Shown: positions 24,798 to 34,114, counted from the first letter of the stretch. The stretch: DNA of 64,000 nucleotides from Bradyrhizobium sp. SRS-191 (GCF_024586915.1 NZ_JANBVS010000001.1:248001-312000); one strand, 5' to 3'. A program made the numbers and translations. Notes: generated by a model not told the origin, from the sequence alone.

Positions 24798-27700
24798 TTA
24801 CCGGGCGCTGAACGGCACCCGCGCCCTGGCCGAGAAGGTCCACACGCGGGTGTTGCCGCCGATGCCGCCATATTCGGCGCCGAGGCCGATACCGGCACCG
24901 CCAGCCGTCTCGATGCCGAGGCCGCCGGTGAAGCGGGCCGACCAGCCCTGAAGCAGCGGCGTCGAGGCCAGCGCATTGGCGACGAGCGTGTTGGCGTCCT
25001 CCTTGTTGAAGTAATAGTCGCCATACATGCCGAGGAAGGGCGTGAGCATCAGGCCGCTATCAAGCCAGGCGACAGGGTAGGCGGCGCGCAGACCACTGGA
25101 GGCGCGGCCGCTGGCGAAGTCATTGGTGCCCTGACGCGTGCCCAGCGTGTCGGTGTAGGCGTTCTGGTGTTCCCACAGCGCGTAGACTTTGGCCGATGGC
25201 TCCAGCACCACGCCGGCCAATTTGTAGTTGCCGGTCAGGCCGGAGGAGAGCATCCAGCGCTGGCCATTGAAGTTGCCCTGCGCGGTTCCTGCGCTGCCAT
25301 CATAACCGATGCCGGAATAGGCCACCGCGGCGTCGAAACGCAGCGTCGGCACGATCTTCCAGCCGAGATAGGCGCCGGTGGTCCAGCCGTCGCCCTTCAG
25401 CTTTCCGTTGATGTCCTGCTGGGTGTAGCTGAACGTCTCATAGCCGCCGAGCACGCCGACCAGAAGGCTCGGCGTCGCGCGATAGGTCAGCCCCATCGTG
25501 GCGTTGAGCTGCTGGCCGTAGAGCGAGGCCTGGTTGGCCTGGGTGACGCCGCCGGTGTTGGTGGTGCCGAACCGATCGACGCCGGTGCCGCGCACGTCGG
25601 CCCACAGCAGCCACTCCTTCTGCTCATGCCATCTCGGTGCAGCCTGCTTCTTCTCGTCGCGGTCGACGGAGGCGAGGGCATCGACAATGCGACCTCGGGT
25701 CCGGCCACGCTGCGGCTCGCGGCCCGGCAACACCGAGGAGTAAGCGTTGCTTTCCCCGGCGCCAGCACGGTCCGCGGCGGGCGGGCGGTCGTCCTGATCG
25801 CGCGAATCGGCCGAGAAGTTGAAGCGCATGCGGGCATTGCCCGGAGTGATGAAACTGCCGCCGTCGCTGAAGCCGTCGGCGATGGCGTCGTCGATGGCGC
25901 CCGAGATCGCCTGGCCGGAGTTCTGCGCCACCAGCTTGCTGACGGTCTGCTGCAGCGAGCGCAGCCGCACGCTGTCGACCGGCACGTTGACGGTCTGGGC
26001 GAGGCCGGGTGAGGTGCTCGCCGTGAACAACGCGCTGCCGCCATAGCTCGCCGTGATGGTGTGGCTGCCGACCGCAAGCGTCGAAATGGCGAGTGTGGCG
26101 ACGCCGCCCGTCAGTGTTCCTGTGCCGATCGGCGAGCCGTTGTCGTTGAAGGTCACCGTGCCGGTCGGCGTGCCGCCGCCGCCCTGCGGCGTCACCGTCG
26201 CGGTGAAGGTCACGGGCTGGCCGAACTGGCTGGGGTTCTGCGACGAGGTCAGCGCCACCTTGGTGTCGAGCCGCCCGACCGCGAGGCTGAATGTCGCGCT
26301 GGCGGTCGCACTGACGGTGTCGGTCACCGTCACCGTATAGTTGGCCGCCGGCGTCGTCGTGGTCGGAGTGCCGCTGATCTGGCCATTCGACGTATTGAAG
26401 CTGAGCCCCGTCGGCAGGGCGGGAGACACCGCGTAGGTCAGCGCGCCGGTGCCGCCGGAGCCGGTCACCGGCGTGAACGGCGTGACCGCCTGGTTGATCG
26501 GCAGCGTGCTGGAGGGGACGGCCGTCGTCGCCGCGACCGGACCGTTGACAGTCAGGCTGAAGGTGGAGCTTGCGGTCGCGCTGTTGGTGTCGGTCACGGT
26601 GACGGTGAACGTCGTGGCCGGGGTGGGCACCGTCGGCGTGCCGGTGATCGTCCCGTTGGTGGTGTTGAAGCTGAGGCCTGCCGGCAATGTCGGCGAAACC
26701 GCGTAGGTGAGCGCGCCGGTGCCGCCCGATCCGGTGACAGGCGTGAACGGCGTCACCGCTTGATTGTACGGCAGCGTGGTGGAGGGAACGGCCGTCGTCG
26801 CCGCGACCGCACCGCTGACCGTCAGGCTGAACGTGTTCGTCGCGGTCCCGTTCGCGTTGTCAGTCACGGTGACGGTGTAAGTGGTGGCTCCGCTGGCGGT
26901 GGTCGGCGTACCGCTGATCGCGCCGCTCGTCGTATTGAGCGTGAGACCTGATGGCAGGGACGGCGATACGCTGTAGGTGTACGGCGTGGTGCCGCCGCCG
27001 CCGGTCACCGGCGTGAAGGCGGTGACCGCCTGGTTCGCCGTCACGACCTTCGACGCAATCGCCTGCGTCGCTGTCACCGCGCTGTTCACCGTCAGGCTGA
27101 ACGTGTTGTTGGCGGTGGCGCTGTTGGCGTCGGTGATCGTCACCGTGTAGGTCGTCGCGCCGCTGGTCCCCGTCGGCGTGCCCGTGATCGCGCCGGAGCT
27201 GGTGTTGAAGGACAGGCCGGTGGGCAGCGAGGGTGAGATGGCGTAGGTGTAAGACGGCGTGCCGCCCGCCGCGGTGACCGGCGTGAACGACGTCGCGGCC
27301 GCATTCTGCGTCAGCGCCTTGGAGGCGATCGCCTGCGTGGCGCTCAACGGACCGTTGACCGTCAGCTGGAAGGTGTTGCTCGCGGTGCCGTTGTTGTCGT
27401 CCGTCACCGTCACCGTGTAGGTCGTGGTGCCGCTGGACACGGTCGGCGTGCCGCTGACCTGGCCGGTGGACGTGTTGAAGCTGAGGCCCGTCGGCAGGCT
27501 CGGCGAGATCGCATAGGTGCGAGGGGTCGTGCCGCCGCCGCCCGTGACCGGAGTGAACGTCGTAATGGCCGTGTTCACGGTCACGGTGGCCGAGCTCACG
27601 GACTGCGTCGCCGTCACCGCGGTGTTCACGGTCAGGCTGAACGTGTTGCTGGCGGTAGCAAGGTTGGTGTCGGTCACGGTGATCGTGTAGGTGGTCGCAC

Positions 27701-29057
27701 CGCTGCTCGCGGTCGGTGTGCCCGTGATTGCGCCGGTGCTCGAGCTGAGCGAGAGGCCGGCCGGCAGCGCCGGTGCGACGCTATAGCTGAGCGACGGCGT
27801 GCCGTTCGCTCCCGTGACCGGCGTGAACGACGTCGCCGCCACATTCTGCGTCAGCGTCTTCGAGGCCACCGACTGGGTGGCGGTCACGGCTGCGTTGATG
27901 GCGAGGCTGAACGTGTTCGAGGCGGTCGCGCTGTTGGCGTCCGTCACGGTCACCGTATAGGTCGTCGATCCGATGGTGCCAGTTGGCGTGCCGGTAATCG
28001 CACCAGTCGAGGTATTGAGCGAGAGACCGGCCGGCAGGGACGGCGATACGCTATAGGTGTAGGAGGGCGTGCCGCCGCCGCCGGTGACCGGCGTGAAGTT
28101 GGCCGATGGCTGATTCTGGGTCAGCGTCTTCGAGGCGATGGACTGCGTCGCCGTCACGGCGCCGTTGACCGTCAGGCTGAACGTGTTGCTCGCGGAGGCG
28201 CTGTTTGTGTCGGTCACGGTGACCGTATAGGTGGTGGCGCCGCTGGTGGCGGTGGGCGTGCCGGTGATGGCGCCGGTCGATGTGTTGAAGCTGAGGCCCG
28301 TGGGCAGCGACGGCGAGATGCCGTAGGTCAGCGAGCCCGTGCCACCGGAGCCGGTGACCGGCGTAAACGACGTCGTCGCGGTGTTGACCGTCAGCGCCTT
28401 CGACGCGATGGCCTGGGTGGCCGTCGGGCCGGGCAGGTTGACCGTCAGGACCCATGGCGTTGTCGCAGACCCGGCGCCCGAGCAGGCCGCGAGACGGTCG
28501 CTACAATCGGACGCATAATACAGCGTGATCGTATCCTGACCGCTGCCGCTTTGGCTGTTCAGCGTGATGTTGATCTGCGCGTTGCCCGTATTGGCATTCT
28601 GGCCGTTGTCGTTCGCGCTGCTCGGGACCAGGGTATAATTGCCCTTGGCGGTGTTCGCCGTGTAGTTGGTGAAGCTGCTCGCACTGGTGCCCGCGATCGG
28701 GAAGTTGACCGCAGCATTCGTGCCAGACACCGAATACAGACCGTAGACGGCCGCGTCGTCTCCGGTGTTGGCCGTGCTGACGACGGTGAGACACAGGCGG
28801 TAGGTTTGGGTCACGGACGTGAACGTGATCGTGGCGCCGCTCGTGGAGTTGATGGTCTGATCGCAGACCGCCTGTGCCGACGAAACGGTGGCTCCCATGG
28901 CGGCGAGCGCCACGATGATCGTGGCAACCCGCGTTCTCCAGCTGCCTGCGCGCATCGCGACGCGACTCCGCATCTGCCGGAACGATGCAATCAACGTGGA
29001 ACCCATAGACTTGAAAAGCTGCACCTTGCCCCTGCGCTTCCCAGGATTGCGGTCCAT
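24798..29057 (-). CDS. Autotransporter adhesin with eight Ig-like repeats
   Basis: The 1419-aa protein has a long N-terminal signal region (basic lead, then VATIIVALAAMGATVSSAQA) and a unique N-terminal domain (about 75-215). Eight tandem putative-Ig (He_PIG) repeats of about 90 residues follow, each with a FTPVTG..GT..Y..SP.LP.GL..N...G.I.GTP core ending TVTVTD.....S.TFSL. A ninth, different Ig-like domain comes next (TKVALTSSQNPSQFGQPVTF). The C-terminal 280 residues form an autotransporter beta-barrel (LLVGVLGGYETFSYTQQDIN, AKVYALWEHQNAY). Start ATG 29057 is preferred; ATG 29003 (MGSTLIASFRQM) is an alternative. It is probably exported by Sec, inserted in the outer membrane and exposes its repeats for adhesion. 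The divergent neighbour encodes tail-collar proteins. Confidence 0.88.
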   Translation of the reverse strand: MDRNPGKRRGKVQLFKSMGSTLIASFRQMRSRVAMRAGSWRTRVATIIVALAAMGATVSSAQAVCDQTINSTSGATITFTSVTQTYRLCLTVVSTANTGDDAAVYGLYSVSGTNAAVNFPIAGTSASSFTNYTANTAKGNYTLVPSSANDNGQNANTGNAQINITLNSQSGSGQDTITLYYASDCSDRLAACSGAGSATTPWVLTVNLPGPTATQAIASKALTVNTATTSFTPVTGSGGTGSLTYGISPSLPTGLSFNTSTGAITGTPTATSGATTYTVTVTDTNSASASNTFSLTVNGAVTATQSIASKTLTQNQPSANFTPVTGGGGTPSYTYSVSPSLPAGLSLNTSTGAITGTPTGTIGSTTYTVTVTDANSATASNTFSLAINAAVTATQSVASKTLTQNVAATSFTPVTGANGTPSLSYSVAPALPAGLSLSSSTGAITGTPTASSGATTYTITVTDTNLATASNTFSLTVNTAVTATQSVSSATVTVNTAITTFTPVTGGGGTTPRTYAISPSLPTGLSFNTSTGQVSGTPTVSSGTTTYTVTVTDDNNGTASNTFQLTVNGPLSATQAIASKALTQNAAATSFTPVTAAGGTPSYTYAISPSLPTGLSFNTSSGAITGTPTGTSGATTYTVTITDANSATANNTFSLTVNSAVTATQAIASKVVTANQAVTAFTPVTGGGGTTPYTYSVSPSLPSGLTLNTTSGAISGTPTTASGATTYTVTVTDNANGTATNTFSLTVSGAVAATTAVPSTTLPYNQAVTPFTPVTGSGGTGALTYAVSPTLPAGLSFNTTNGTITGTPTVPTPATTFTVTVTDTNSATASSTFSLTVNGPVAATTAVPSSTLPINQAVTPFTPVTGSGGTGALTYAVSPALPTGLSFNTSNGQISGTPTTTTPAANYTVTVTDTVSATASATFSLAVGRLDTKVALTSSQNPSQFGQPVTFTATVTPQGGGGTPTGTVTFNDNGSPIGTGTLTGGVATLAISTLAVGSHTITASYGGSALFTASTSPGLAQTVNVPVDSVRLRSLQQTVSKLVAQNSGQAISGAIDDAIADGFSDGGSFITPGNARMRFNFSADSRDQDDRPPAADRAGAGESNAYSSVLPGREPQRGRTRGRIVDALASVDRDEKKQAAPRWHEQKEWLLWADVRGTGVDRFGTTNTGGVTQANQASLYGQQLNATMGLTYRATPSLLVGVLGGYETFSYTQQDINGKLKGDGWTTGAYLGWKIVPTLRFDAAVAYSGIGYDGSAGTAQGNFNGQRWMLSSGLTGNYKLAGVVLEPSAKVYALWEHQNAYTDTLGTRQGTNDFASGRASSGLRAAYPVAWLDSGLMLTPFLGMYGDYYFNKEDANTLVANALASTPLLQGWSARFTGGLGIETAGGAGIGLGAEYGGIGGNTRVWTFSARARVPFSAR
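26265..28430 (-). repeat. Eight tandem ~270-bp repeats coding Ig-like domains
   Basis: Internal repeats of the autotransporter gene are about 90 codons each. DNA identity between units is uneven: repeats 7 and 8 are nearly alike (both start AATTAVPS and share NQAVTPFTPVTGSGGTGALT), and repeats 2 and 3 are close. This indicates recent duplication and a locus prone to copy-number change. Confidence 0.85.
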
Positions 29058-29413
29058 ATCGGCCCGCGCACCCAAATACCTTTGCTTACAAAAAAGATTA
29101 CCGAAAACTTACAGATGAATAAGCTTTGTTCGTCAGGCGTCGCAAGCTGCTGATCGCTGGTCCGGCTGGGTCGCTGGGTCTTTCCCAGAATCAGTTGCAG
29201 CACCGCAACACTGCGACTCTTCCGCGCATCGATTTGGGGGAATCTGTCGAGCAATCTGGCACACCCTATGCGGGTTCCCGCTTGACTGTTCCCGTCCCAT
29301 GCGTGACTGTTTGGAATTACACCTCACGGTGATCCGGCGGGTCCGGTGTTGCCTGTTCGTCGTGACAGTCTTTGTTTTCGCGCTGATAGAACAAAATCAT
29401 TTGGAGGCAACGC
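29058..29413. other. Divergent promoter region between autotransporter and tail-collar operon
   Basis: 356 bp without a convincing gene. The part next to the autotransporter (29080-29115) is A+T-rich (TTACAAAAAAGATTACCGAAAAC), and GATAGAACAAAATCATTTGGAGG (29385 on) precedes the tail-collar start, with TTGGAGG as ribosome binding site. Both promoters probably lie here. Confidence 0.5.
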
Positions 29414-29956
29414 ATGCCGGTTACGCCTGTGCTCGGGCAAATCATGCCATTTGCTGGTACCCAGCCGCCCAAAGGGTGGGCGTTCTGCAATGGTGCGCTG
29501 CTGGCGATCCAGACGAATCAGGCGTTGTTCTCCCTGCTCGGCACGTATTACGGCGGCAACGGCGTGACGACCTTCGCGCTTCCGGATCTGCGCGGTCGCG
29601 CGATTCTCGGCTCGACGGGGAGCAGCGGGCAGTATCCCGCGGGCATGGTCAGCGGCGAGACCGCGGTGACGCTGACGACGGCGCAGATGCCGACCCACAA
29701 TCACACCGTCATGGCGTCGAGCACCGTCGGCACCGGCCGCGGCGCATCGGCGACCAACAATCTGTTCGCGACCAATGCGCTCCCTCCGGACAATCCCACG
29801 CAGATCTTCACGACCGCGGGGACGAACCAGGTGCCGCTGTCGCTCAGCACCAACATTGTCGACATCGGCGGCGGGCAGCCGCACAACAACATGCAGCCCT
29901 ATCTCGTGATCAGCTACCTGATCGCGCTCAGCGGGGTCTTCCCCTCGCGCAACTGA
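29414..29956 (+). CDS. Phage tail-collar domain protein 1 (microcystin-dependent-protein-like)
   Basis: The 180-aa protein starts MPVTPVLGQIMPFAGTQPPK with a good TTGGAGG at -12. It has the tail-collar fold: GWAFCNGALLAI, LFSLLGTYYGGNGVTTFALP, DLRGRAI, then a MPTHNH histidine motif and a Thr/Ala-rich insertion. The C-terminal signature is PHNNMQPYLVISYLIALSGV-FPS. It is the first of three paralogous genes followed by a GNAT gene. No other phage genes are nearby, so this is a domesticated set. Proteins of this family (MdpB/MrpB-like) are widespread in environmental bacteria with poorly known function; secretion or cell-surface roles have been proposed. No signal peptide is visible. Confidence 0.85.
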   Translation: MPVTPVLGQIMPFAGTQPPKGWAFCNGALLAIQTNQALFSLLGTYYGGNGVTTFALPDLRGRAILGSTGSSGQYPAGMVSGETAVTLTTAQMPTHNHTVMASSTVGTGRGASATNNLFATNALPPDNPTQIFTTAGTNQVPLSLSTNIVDIGGGQPHNNMQPYLVISYLIALSGVFPSRN

Positions 29957-30058
29957 CGCTGCGCGACGAGTTCAGCGCTTTCGCTGCCCTCCATGACCGG
30001 AATTTTCCGCATCGCGCCCGTTTTCGCGGCGCCCCATCGCACCTGAAAGGATGTCGGG

Positions 30059-30586
30059 ATGTCAGACCAGTTTCTCGGCGAGATCAGATTGTTTGGCTTT
30101 CCGCGCGTGCCGGATGGCTGGCTGGCCTGCGACGGAAGCTCGCAGTCCATATCCACGTTTGATGCGCTCTACGCGGTCATCGGAACCACCTATGGCGGCG
30201 ATGGCGTGCAGACCTTCAATCTGCCCGATCTGCGCGGGCGCGTTCCGATCGGGCAGGGCACGCCGCCCGGCGGTGCGACCTATGTGCTGGGTCAGCTCGC
30301 CGGCGAGGACGAGCACCTCCTGATCACCAACGAGATGCCCACGCACAGCCATGCCTTGCTGGGGTCGACCACCGTCGCCAATACGCCGACTCCAGGTCCA
30401 TCCGCTCTGCTCGGGACGGCCACCACCGGCAATTTGTACGCGCCGAGCGCCGACGCCGGAACCTACGAGGTGATGGCGCCGTGCCTCGCTGCGGCGGGCC
30501 AGAGCGTGCCGCACAACAACATCATGCCCACCGTGGTCGGCAACTACTGCATCTCCATCAGCGGCGTTTTCCCCTCGCCGGGCTGA
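30059..30586 (+). CDS. Phage tail-collar domain protein 2
   Basis: The 175-aa paralogue of the previous gene starts MSDQFLGEIRLFGFPRVPDG with AAAGGATG upstream. It has the same order of motifs: GWLACDGSSQSIS, LYAVIGTTYGGDGVQTFNLP, DLRGRVPIG, MPTHSH, and the terminal VPHNNIMPTVVGNYCISISG-VFPS. The insertion between the His motif and the C-terminus (VANTPTPGPSALLGTATTGN) differs in length and sequence from its neighbours, suggesting the three copies are specialised subunits, perhaps a heterotrimeric fibre tip. It sits 102 bp after gene 1 and 48 bp before gene 3. Confidence 0.85.
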   Translation: MSDQFLGEIRLFGFPRVPDGWLACDGSSQSISTFDALYAVIGTTYGGDGVQTFNLPDLRGRVPIGQGTPPGGATYVLGQLAGEDEHLLITNEMPTHSHALLGSTTVANTPTPGPSALLGTATTGNLYAPSADAGTYEVMAPCLAAAGQSVPHNNIMPTVVGNYCISISGVFPSPG

Positions 30587-30634
30587 GCTCCGTCAATCGA
30601 TCGGCATCATCGCGCATTCTCGAGGAGAGACGAT

Positions 30635-31183
30635 TTGTCAAACCCATTCGTTGGTGAGATCCAGGCTTTCCCGTTCACGTTCGCAGCGGACGGCTTCAAC
30701 AATGCCTGGCTGCCGTGCTTCGGCCAGCTTCTTTCCATTCAGCGATATTCGCCGTTGTTCGCGCTGATCGGGACTTATTACGGCGGCAATGGCACGACCA
30801 ATTTCGCGCTGCCCAATCTGAGCGGCGCGATCACCAACGGGCAGGGCGACGGACCTGGCCTGCAGCCGCGGATCATCGGTGAGATGATGGGCACCAGCAC
30901 CTCCTTCCTCACGACCGCTGAGATGCCCGCGCATACGCACACGCTGCAGCTCGGAAGCAAGTCGGCCGCGAATGCCACGCCCGGACCGGGCACGGGGGTC
31001 GGCATCGTGGCCGTCGATCCGATCTTCAACGGTTTCGTGGCGCCGCCGGCCAACACCACCCTCTCCGTCAACGAGGTGACGCTGAACGGCCAGAGCCTCC
31101 CGCACAACAACATGCAGCCGACCCAGGCGTTGATCTGGTGCATCTGTTACGCGGGCGTCTTTCCGTCGTTCAACAATTCCTGA
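30635..31183 (+). CDS. Phage tail-collar domain protein 3
   Basis: The 182-aa third paralogue starts with TTG 30635 after GAGGAGA. Motifs: GEIQAFPFTFAADGFNNAWL, LPCFGQLLSIQ, LFALIGTYYGGNGTTNFALP, NLSGAI, MPAHTH and the end LPHNNMQPTQALIWCICYAG-VFPS. Here 'DLRGR' is altered to NLSGA, the most divergent of the three. The TTG start and spacing of 48 bp fit a polycistronic transcript with unequal expression. The GNAT gene follows 16 bp later. Confidence 0.85.
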   Translation: MSNPFVGEIQAFPFTFAADGFNNAWLPCFGQLLSIQRYSPLFALIGTYYGGNGTTNFALPNLSGAITNGQGDGPGLQPRIIGEMMGTSTSFLTTAEMPAHTHTLQLGSKSAANATPGPGTGVGIVAVDPIFNGFVAPPANTTLSVNEVTLNGQSLPHNNMQPTQALIWCICYAGVFPSFNNS

Positions 31184-31199
31184 CCGAGCGCGCCCGAAG

Positions 31200-31718
31200 G
31201 TGACGACGGCTGCAACCGAGATCGTCTCGCGGGACGCCCGCTTGCGGCTGCGGCTCGCTGACGCGGCCGACGAGCCGTTCCTGCGCGACCTCTTCAAATC
31301 GGTCAAAGGGGCGCAACTCGCCACGGGTGGTCTGCCGCCGGCGATGCTGGATGTCGTGCTGGCGCAGCAGTACCGCGCGCAGGTCGCGGGCTATGCGGCG
31401 CAATGCCCTGCGGCCGACTCGCTGATCATCCTGCGCGATGGCGCGCCGGTCGGGCGGCTGCTGCTCGATCGTGCAACGTCGCGCTGGCATGTCGTCGATC
31501 TCGCGCTGCTCCCTGGGGCGCGGAACGGCGGTGTCGGACGCGAGATCATGCAGGCGGTCACCGCGGCGGCAAGGGAGCAGGGCGCCGACATGCTCTCGCT
31601 GGCGGTCGCGACCGCCAATGAGGACGCGATGCGGTTCTACGCCCGTTTGGGCTTTTCCGATGTCGCCGAGGCTGCAACCGCATCTCATCGGAGGATGGAG
31701 CTGGCGCTGGCCCTCTGA
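31200..31718 (+). CDS. GNAT-family N-acetyltransferase
   Basis: The 172-aa product starts GTG 31200, 16 bp after tail-collar gene 3, following GCCCGAAG. It shows the GNAT fold: an N-terminal strand-helix (RLRLRLADAADEPFLRDLFK), an acceptor-site region, then the acetyl-CoA loop LLPGARNGGVGREIMQAVTA (R/Q-x-x-G-x-G/A) and C-terminal SLAVATANEDAMRFYARLGF. It probably acetylates a small molecule or one of the tail-collar proteins (N-terminal or lysine). The arrangement tail-collar x3 plus GNAT recurs in rhizobia from what I remember of such loci, but I cannot verify that here. Confidence 0.8.
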   Translation: MTTAATEIVSRDARLRLRLADAADEPFLRDLFKSVKGAQLATGGLPPAMLDVVLAQQYRAQVAGYAAQCPAADSLIILRDGAPVGRLLLDRATSRWHVVDLALLPGARNGGVGREIMQAVTAAAREQGADMLSLAVATANEDAMRFYARLGFSDVAEAATASHRRMELALAL

Positions 31719-31729
31719 GCCGGCTTGGT

Positions 31730-32686
31730 TCACGAGCTGCGCGGCACGACCTCGCGAAGGAACGCGACCAGCGCCGCATTCACCGCGTCGGCGCATTCCT
31801 GCTGGACCCAGTGCCCGGCGCCGTCGATGATCAGCTTGCGCTTGAGGTTGGGCAGCACGCGCTCCATGTCCTGCACACGCTTGGCGCCGATGAGCCCCTT
31901 GATGACCGCATCGTCGCTGCCGGCAATGAACAGCGACGGCTGCCGGATCTGCGCATCCTGCCAGGGCGCGGTCAGCTCCCAGTTGCGGTCGATGTTGCGG
32001 TACCAATTGAGGCCGCCGCGGAAGCCGGAGGCGCGATACGCCGCGATGAACTCGGCGAGGTCGGCTTCGCTCAGCCAGCCCGGCAGCGGCAGATCGGGAT
32101 TTGCCTCGCCAAGAAAGCCCTTGTCGGAGGTGACGAACAGCGACTGCGGATCGGAGAAGCCGCGCGCCAGCATCGTGCGCATGGTCAGCGCGACGTCATG
32201 CTCCAGCTCCGCCTCGGCGACGCCAGGCGTCTGAAAATACTGCCAGTAGAAATTCGCGATGCCGCTGGCCTGGAGCGTCTCGAAGGGCCGACCGCGGCCA
32301 CGGAAGGGCGGCGGCACGCTCAAGCCGGCGACGGCCGTGAACATATCCGGACGGAACATCGCCGCATGCCAGGCGACCGGCGCGCCCCAGTCGTGGCCGA
32401 TGATGACCGCCTTGTCCGCACCGAGCGCTGCGACGAGGGCGACCATGTCGCCGACGGTATCGAAGATCGTATAGGCGCCGATGTCGGCTGGCGCCTCCGA
32501 GCGGCCGAAGCCACGCATGTCGGGCGCGACGACGCGGTAGCCCGCCGTGGCGAGCGCAGGGATCTGGTGTCGCCACGAATAGGACAGTTCGGGCCAGCCG
32601 TGGCAGAGCACGACGAGCGGCCCTTCGCCTTGCTCGCGCACGAACAGCTCGATTCCATTGGCCTTGACCATCCGCGTGGATGACAT
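31730..32686 (-). CDS. Alpha/beta hydrolase, epoxide-hydrolase-like
   Basis: The 318-aa product starts ATG 32686 with a strong GGGAGGA. The fold markers are the oxyanion motif HGWPELSYSWRHQIPAL (about 29-45), the nucleophile elbow GHDWGAPVAWH (Asp99), an acid GSDD and the general-base GAGHW near the C-terminus. Asp rather than Ser as nucleophile is diagnostic of epoxide hydrolases and haloalkane dehalogenases. It would convert an epoxide to a diol through an alkyl-enzyme ester. It is convergent with the GNAT gene (11 bp gap) and divergent from the D,D-carboxypeptidase gene. The substrate is unknown. Confidence 0.88.
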   Translation of the reverse strand: MSSTRMVKANGIELFVREQGEGPLVVLCHGWPELSYSWRHQIPALATAGYRVVAPDMRGFGRSEAPADIGAYTIFDTVGDMVALVAALGADKAVIIGHDWGAPVAWHAAMFRPDMFTAVAGLSVPPPFRGRGRPFETLQASGIANFYWQYFQTPGVAEAELEHDVALTMRTMLARGFSDPQSLFVTSDKGFLGEANPDLPLPGWLSEADLAEFIAAYRASGFRGGLNWYRNIDRNWELTAPWQDAQIRQPSLFIAGSDDAVIKGLIGAKRVQDMERVLPNLKRKLIIDGAGHWVQQECADAVNAALVAFLREVVPRSS

Positions 32687-32850
32687 TCCGTCCTCCCTTT
32701 GAGCCGTTGCTCTCCCGATGTTTTCCCAGAGGTATCGCACCACGCGAAAGGAGGCGCAAACCATGGGACAGCAGCCGCACCGGCATGACTGCCGAGTTGT
32801 TTGCGCTGCGGCCAGCTGGTAAAACGATTGTGCGCTCCAGGGCTTGGCCG

Positions 32851-34110
32851 ATGGCTTTCATGACCTTACCGTTCCGTCGCTCCGGCTTCCTGACCGGCGG
32901 GCCGACGCGCGCTCTTCTGGCCTTGACGGCGGTGTTGGCGATCGGCTGGAGCGGCATGCTCTACGCCGCCAATCAGAGCGTCCAGGGCGCGAAGAAGGAC
33001 GATGGCGGCTTCGACGGCGATGCGCCGACCGCGATCCTGATCGAGGCCACCAGCGGCAGCGTGCTGTTCGAGAAGAACGCGGACGAGCTGCGCGCGCCCT
33101 CCAGCATGATGAAGCTGATGACCGCCGAGGTGGTCTTCAACGCCGTCAAGGAAGGCACGGTCAAGCTCAACGACGAATACCGGATCAGCGAGAATGCCTG
33201 GCGCAAGGGTGGAGCGCCGTCGGGCACATCGACGATGTTCGCGGCGCTCAACAGCAAGGTCTCGGTCAGCGACCTCCTGCACGGCGCGATCATCCAGAGC
33301 GGCAACGATGCCTGCATTGCGCTCGCCGAGGGCATGGCGGGCAACGAGAAGATCTTCGCGGCCGACTACATGACCAAGCGAGCGCGCGAGCTCGGGCTGA
33401 CGAAGTCGACCTTTGCCAATTCCAACGGGTTGCCCGACCCCGGCAACAAGATGACGGTGCGCGAGCTGTCGATGCTCGCCCGCCACATCATCCTGGATTT
33501 CCCGGAGTTCTATAAGATCTTCGGCGAGAAGGAATTCACCTGGAACAAGATCCGCCAGCAGAACCGCAATCCGCTGCTGAATGCGATGGAAGGCGCGGAC
33601 GGGCTGAAGACCGGCTTCACCAAGGAGGGCGGCTACGGCATGGTCGGCTCGGCCGTGCAGAACGGCACCCGGCTGATCGTCGTCGTCAACGGCCTGGAGG
33701 ATCCGGAGGATCGCGCCACCGAAGCCAAGAAGATGCTGGAATGGGGATTCCGCAATTTCGAGACCCGCACCCTGTTCGCCGCTGACCAGACGCTCGGCTA
33801 TGCCAAGGTGTTCGGCGGCGAGAGCCGCTCGGTGAAGCTGTCGAGCCCGGTGCCGGTCAAGGTGATGGTGCAGAAGAACGGCGGCGAGAAGCTGATCGCA
33901 CGGATCATCTACAGCGGCCCGGTGAAGGCGCCGGTCGAGCCCGGGCAGAAGGTCGGGGTTGTCAGGGTGTGGCGCGGCCCCAATATCGCCATGGAGGCCC
34001 CCGTCTATGCTGCGGAGGCAGTGGGCAGGGGGTCCACGATGCGGCGCGCGATCGATGGGGCGAGCGAGCTCGTGATCGGAATGTTCCGCGCCGGGGCCGA
34101 GAAGCTCTAG
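32851..34110 (+). CDS. D-alanyl-D-alanine carboxypeptidase (PBP5/DacC family)
   Basis: The 419-aa product starts MAFMTLPFRRSGFLTGGPTR with a signal peptide (LLALTAVLAIGWSGMLYAAN). The three penicillin-binding motifs are present: SxxK as SSMMK (Ser85, Lys88), SxN as SGN within HGAIIQSGNDACIALAEGMA, and KTG in GLKTGFTKEGGYG. The C-terminal beta domain (PVPVKVMVQKNGGEKLIARI) and a terminal amphipathic helix anchor it to the periplasmic membrane face. It removes the terminal D-Ala from muropeptides and sets cross-linking. The reading frame extends 171 bp upstream, but that part overlaps the divergent gene's start. tmk follows 5 bp after the stop, so cell-wall and DNA-precursor genes share a transcript. 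Confidence 0.9.
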   Translation: MAFMTLPFRRSGFLTGGPTRALLALTAVLAIGWSGMLYAANQSVQGAKKDDGGFDGDAPTAILIEATSGSVLFEKNADELRAPSSMMKLMTAEVVFNAVKEGTVKLNDEYRISENAWRKGGAPSGTSTMFAALNSKVSVSDLLHGAIIQSGNDACIALAEGMAGNEKIFAADYMTKRARELGLTKSTFANSNGLPDPGNKMTVRELSMLARHIILDFPEFYKIFGEKEFTWNKIRQQNRNPLLNAMEGADGLKTGFTKEGGYGMVGSAVQNGTRLIVVVNGLEDPEDRATEAKKMLEWGFRNFETRTLFAADQTLGYAKVFGGESRSVKLSSPVPVKVMVQKNGGEKLIARIIYSGPVKAPVEPGQKVGVVRVWRGPNIAMEAPVYAAEAVGRGSTMRRAIDGASELVIGMFRAGAEKL

Positions 34111-34114
34111 AGAC

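Noticed and set aside
24744..26951. Plus-strand frames through the autotransporter repeats
   Set aside because: Complement of the Ig-like repeat DNA; they repeat with the same period and carry no independent start or domain.
26265..28430. Possible CRISPR-like periodicity
   Set aside because: Repeats are about 270 bp, in frame and coding for Ig-like domains, without short identical repeats and unique spacers. No CRISPR array was seen anywhere in the window.
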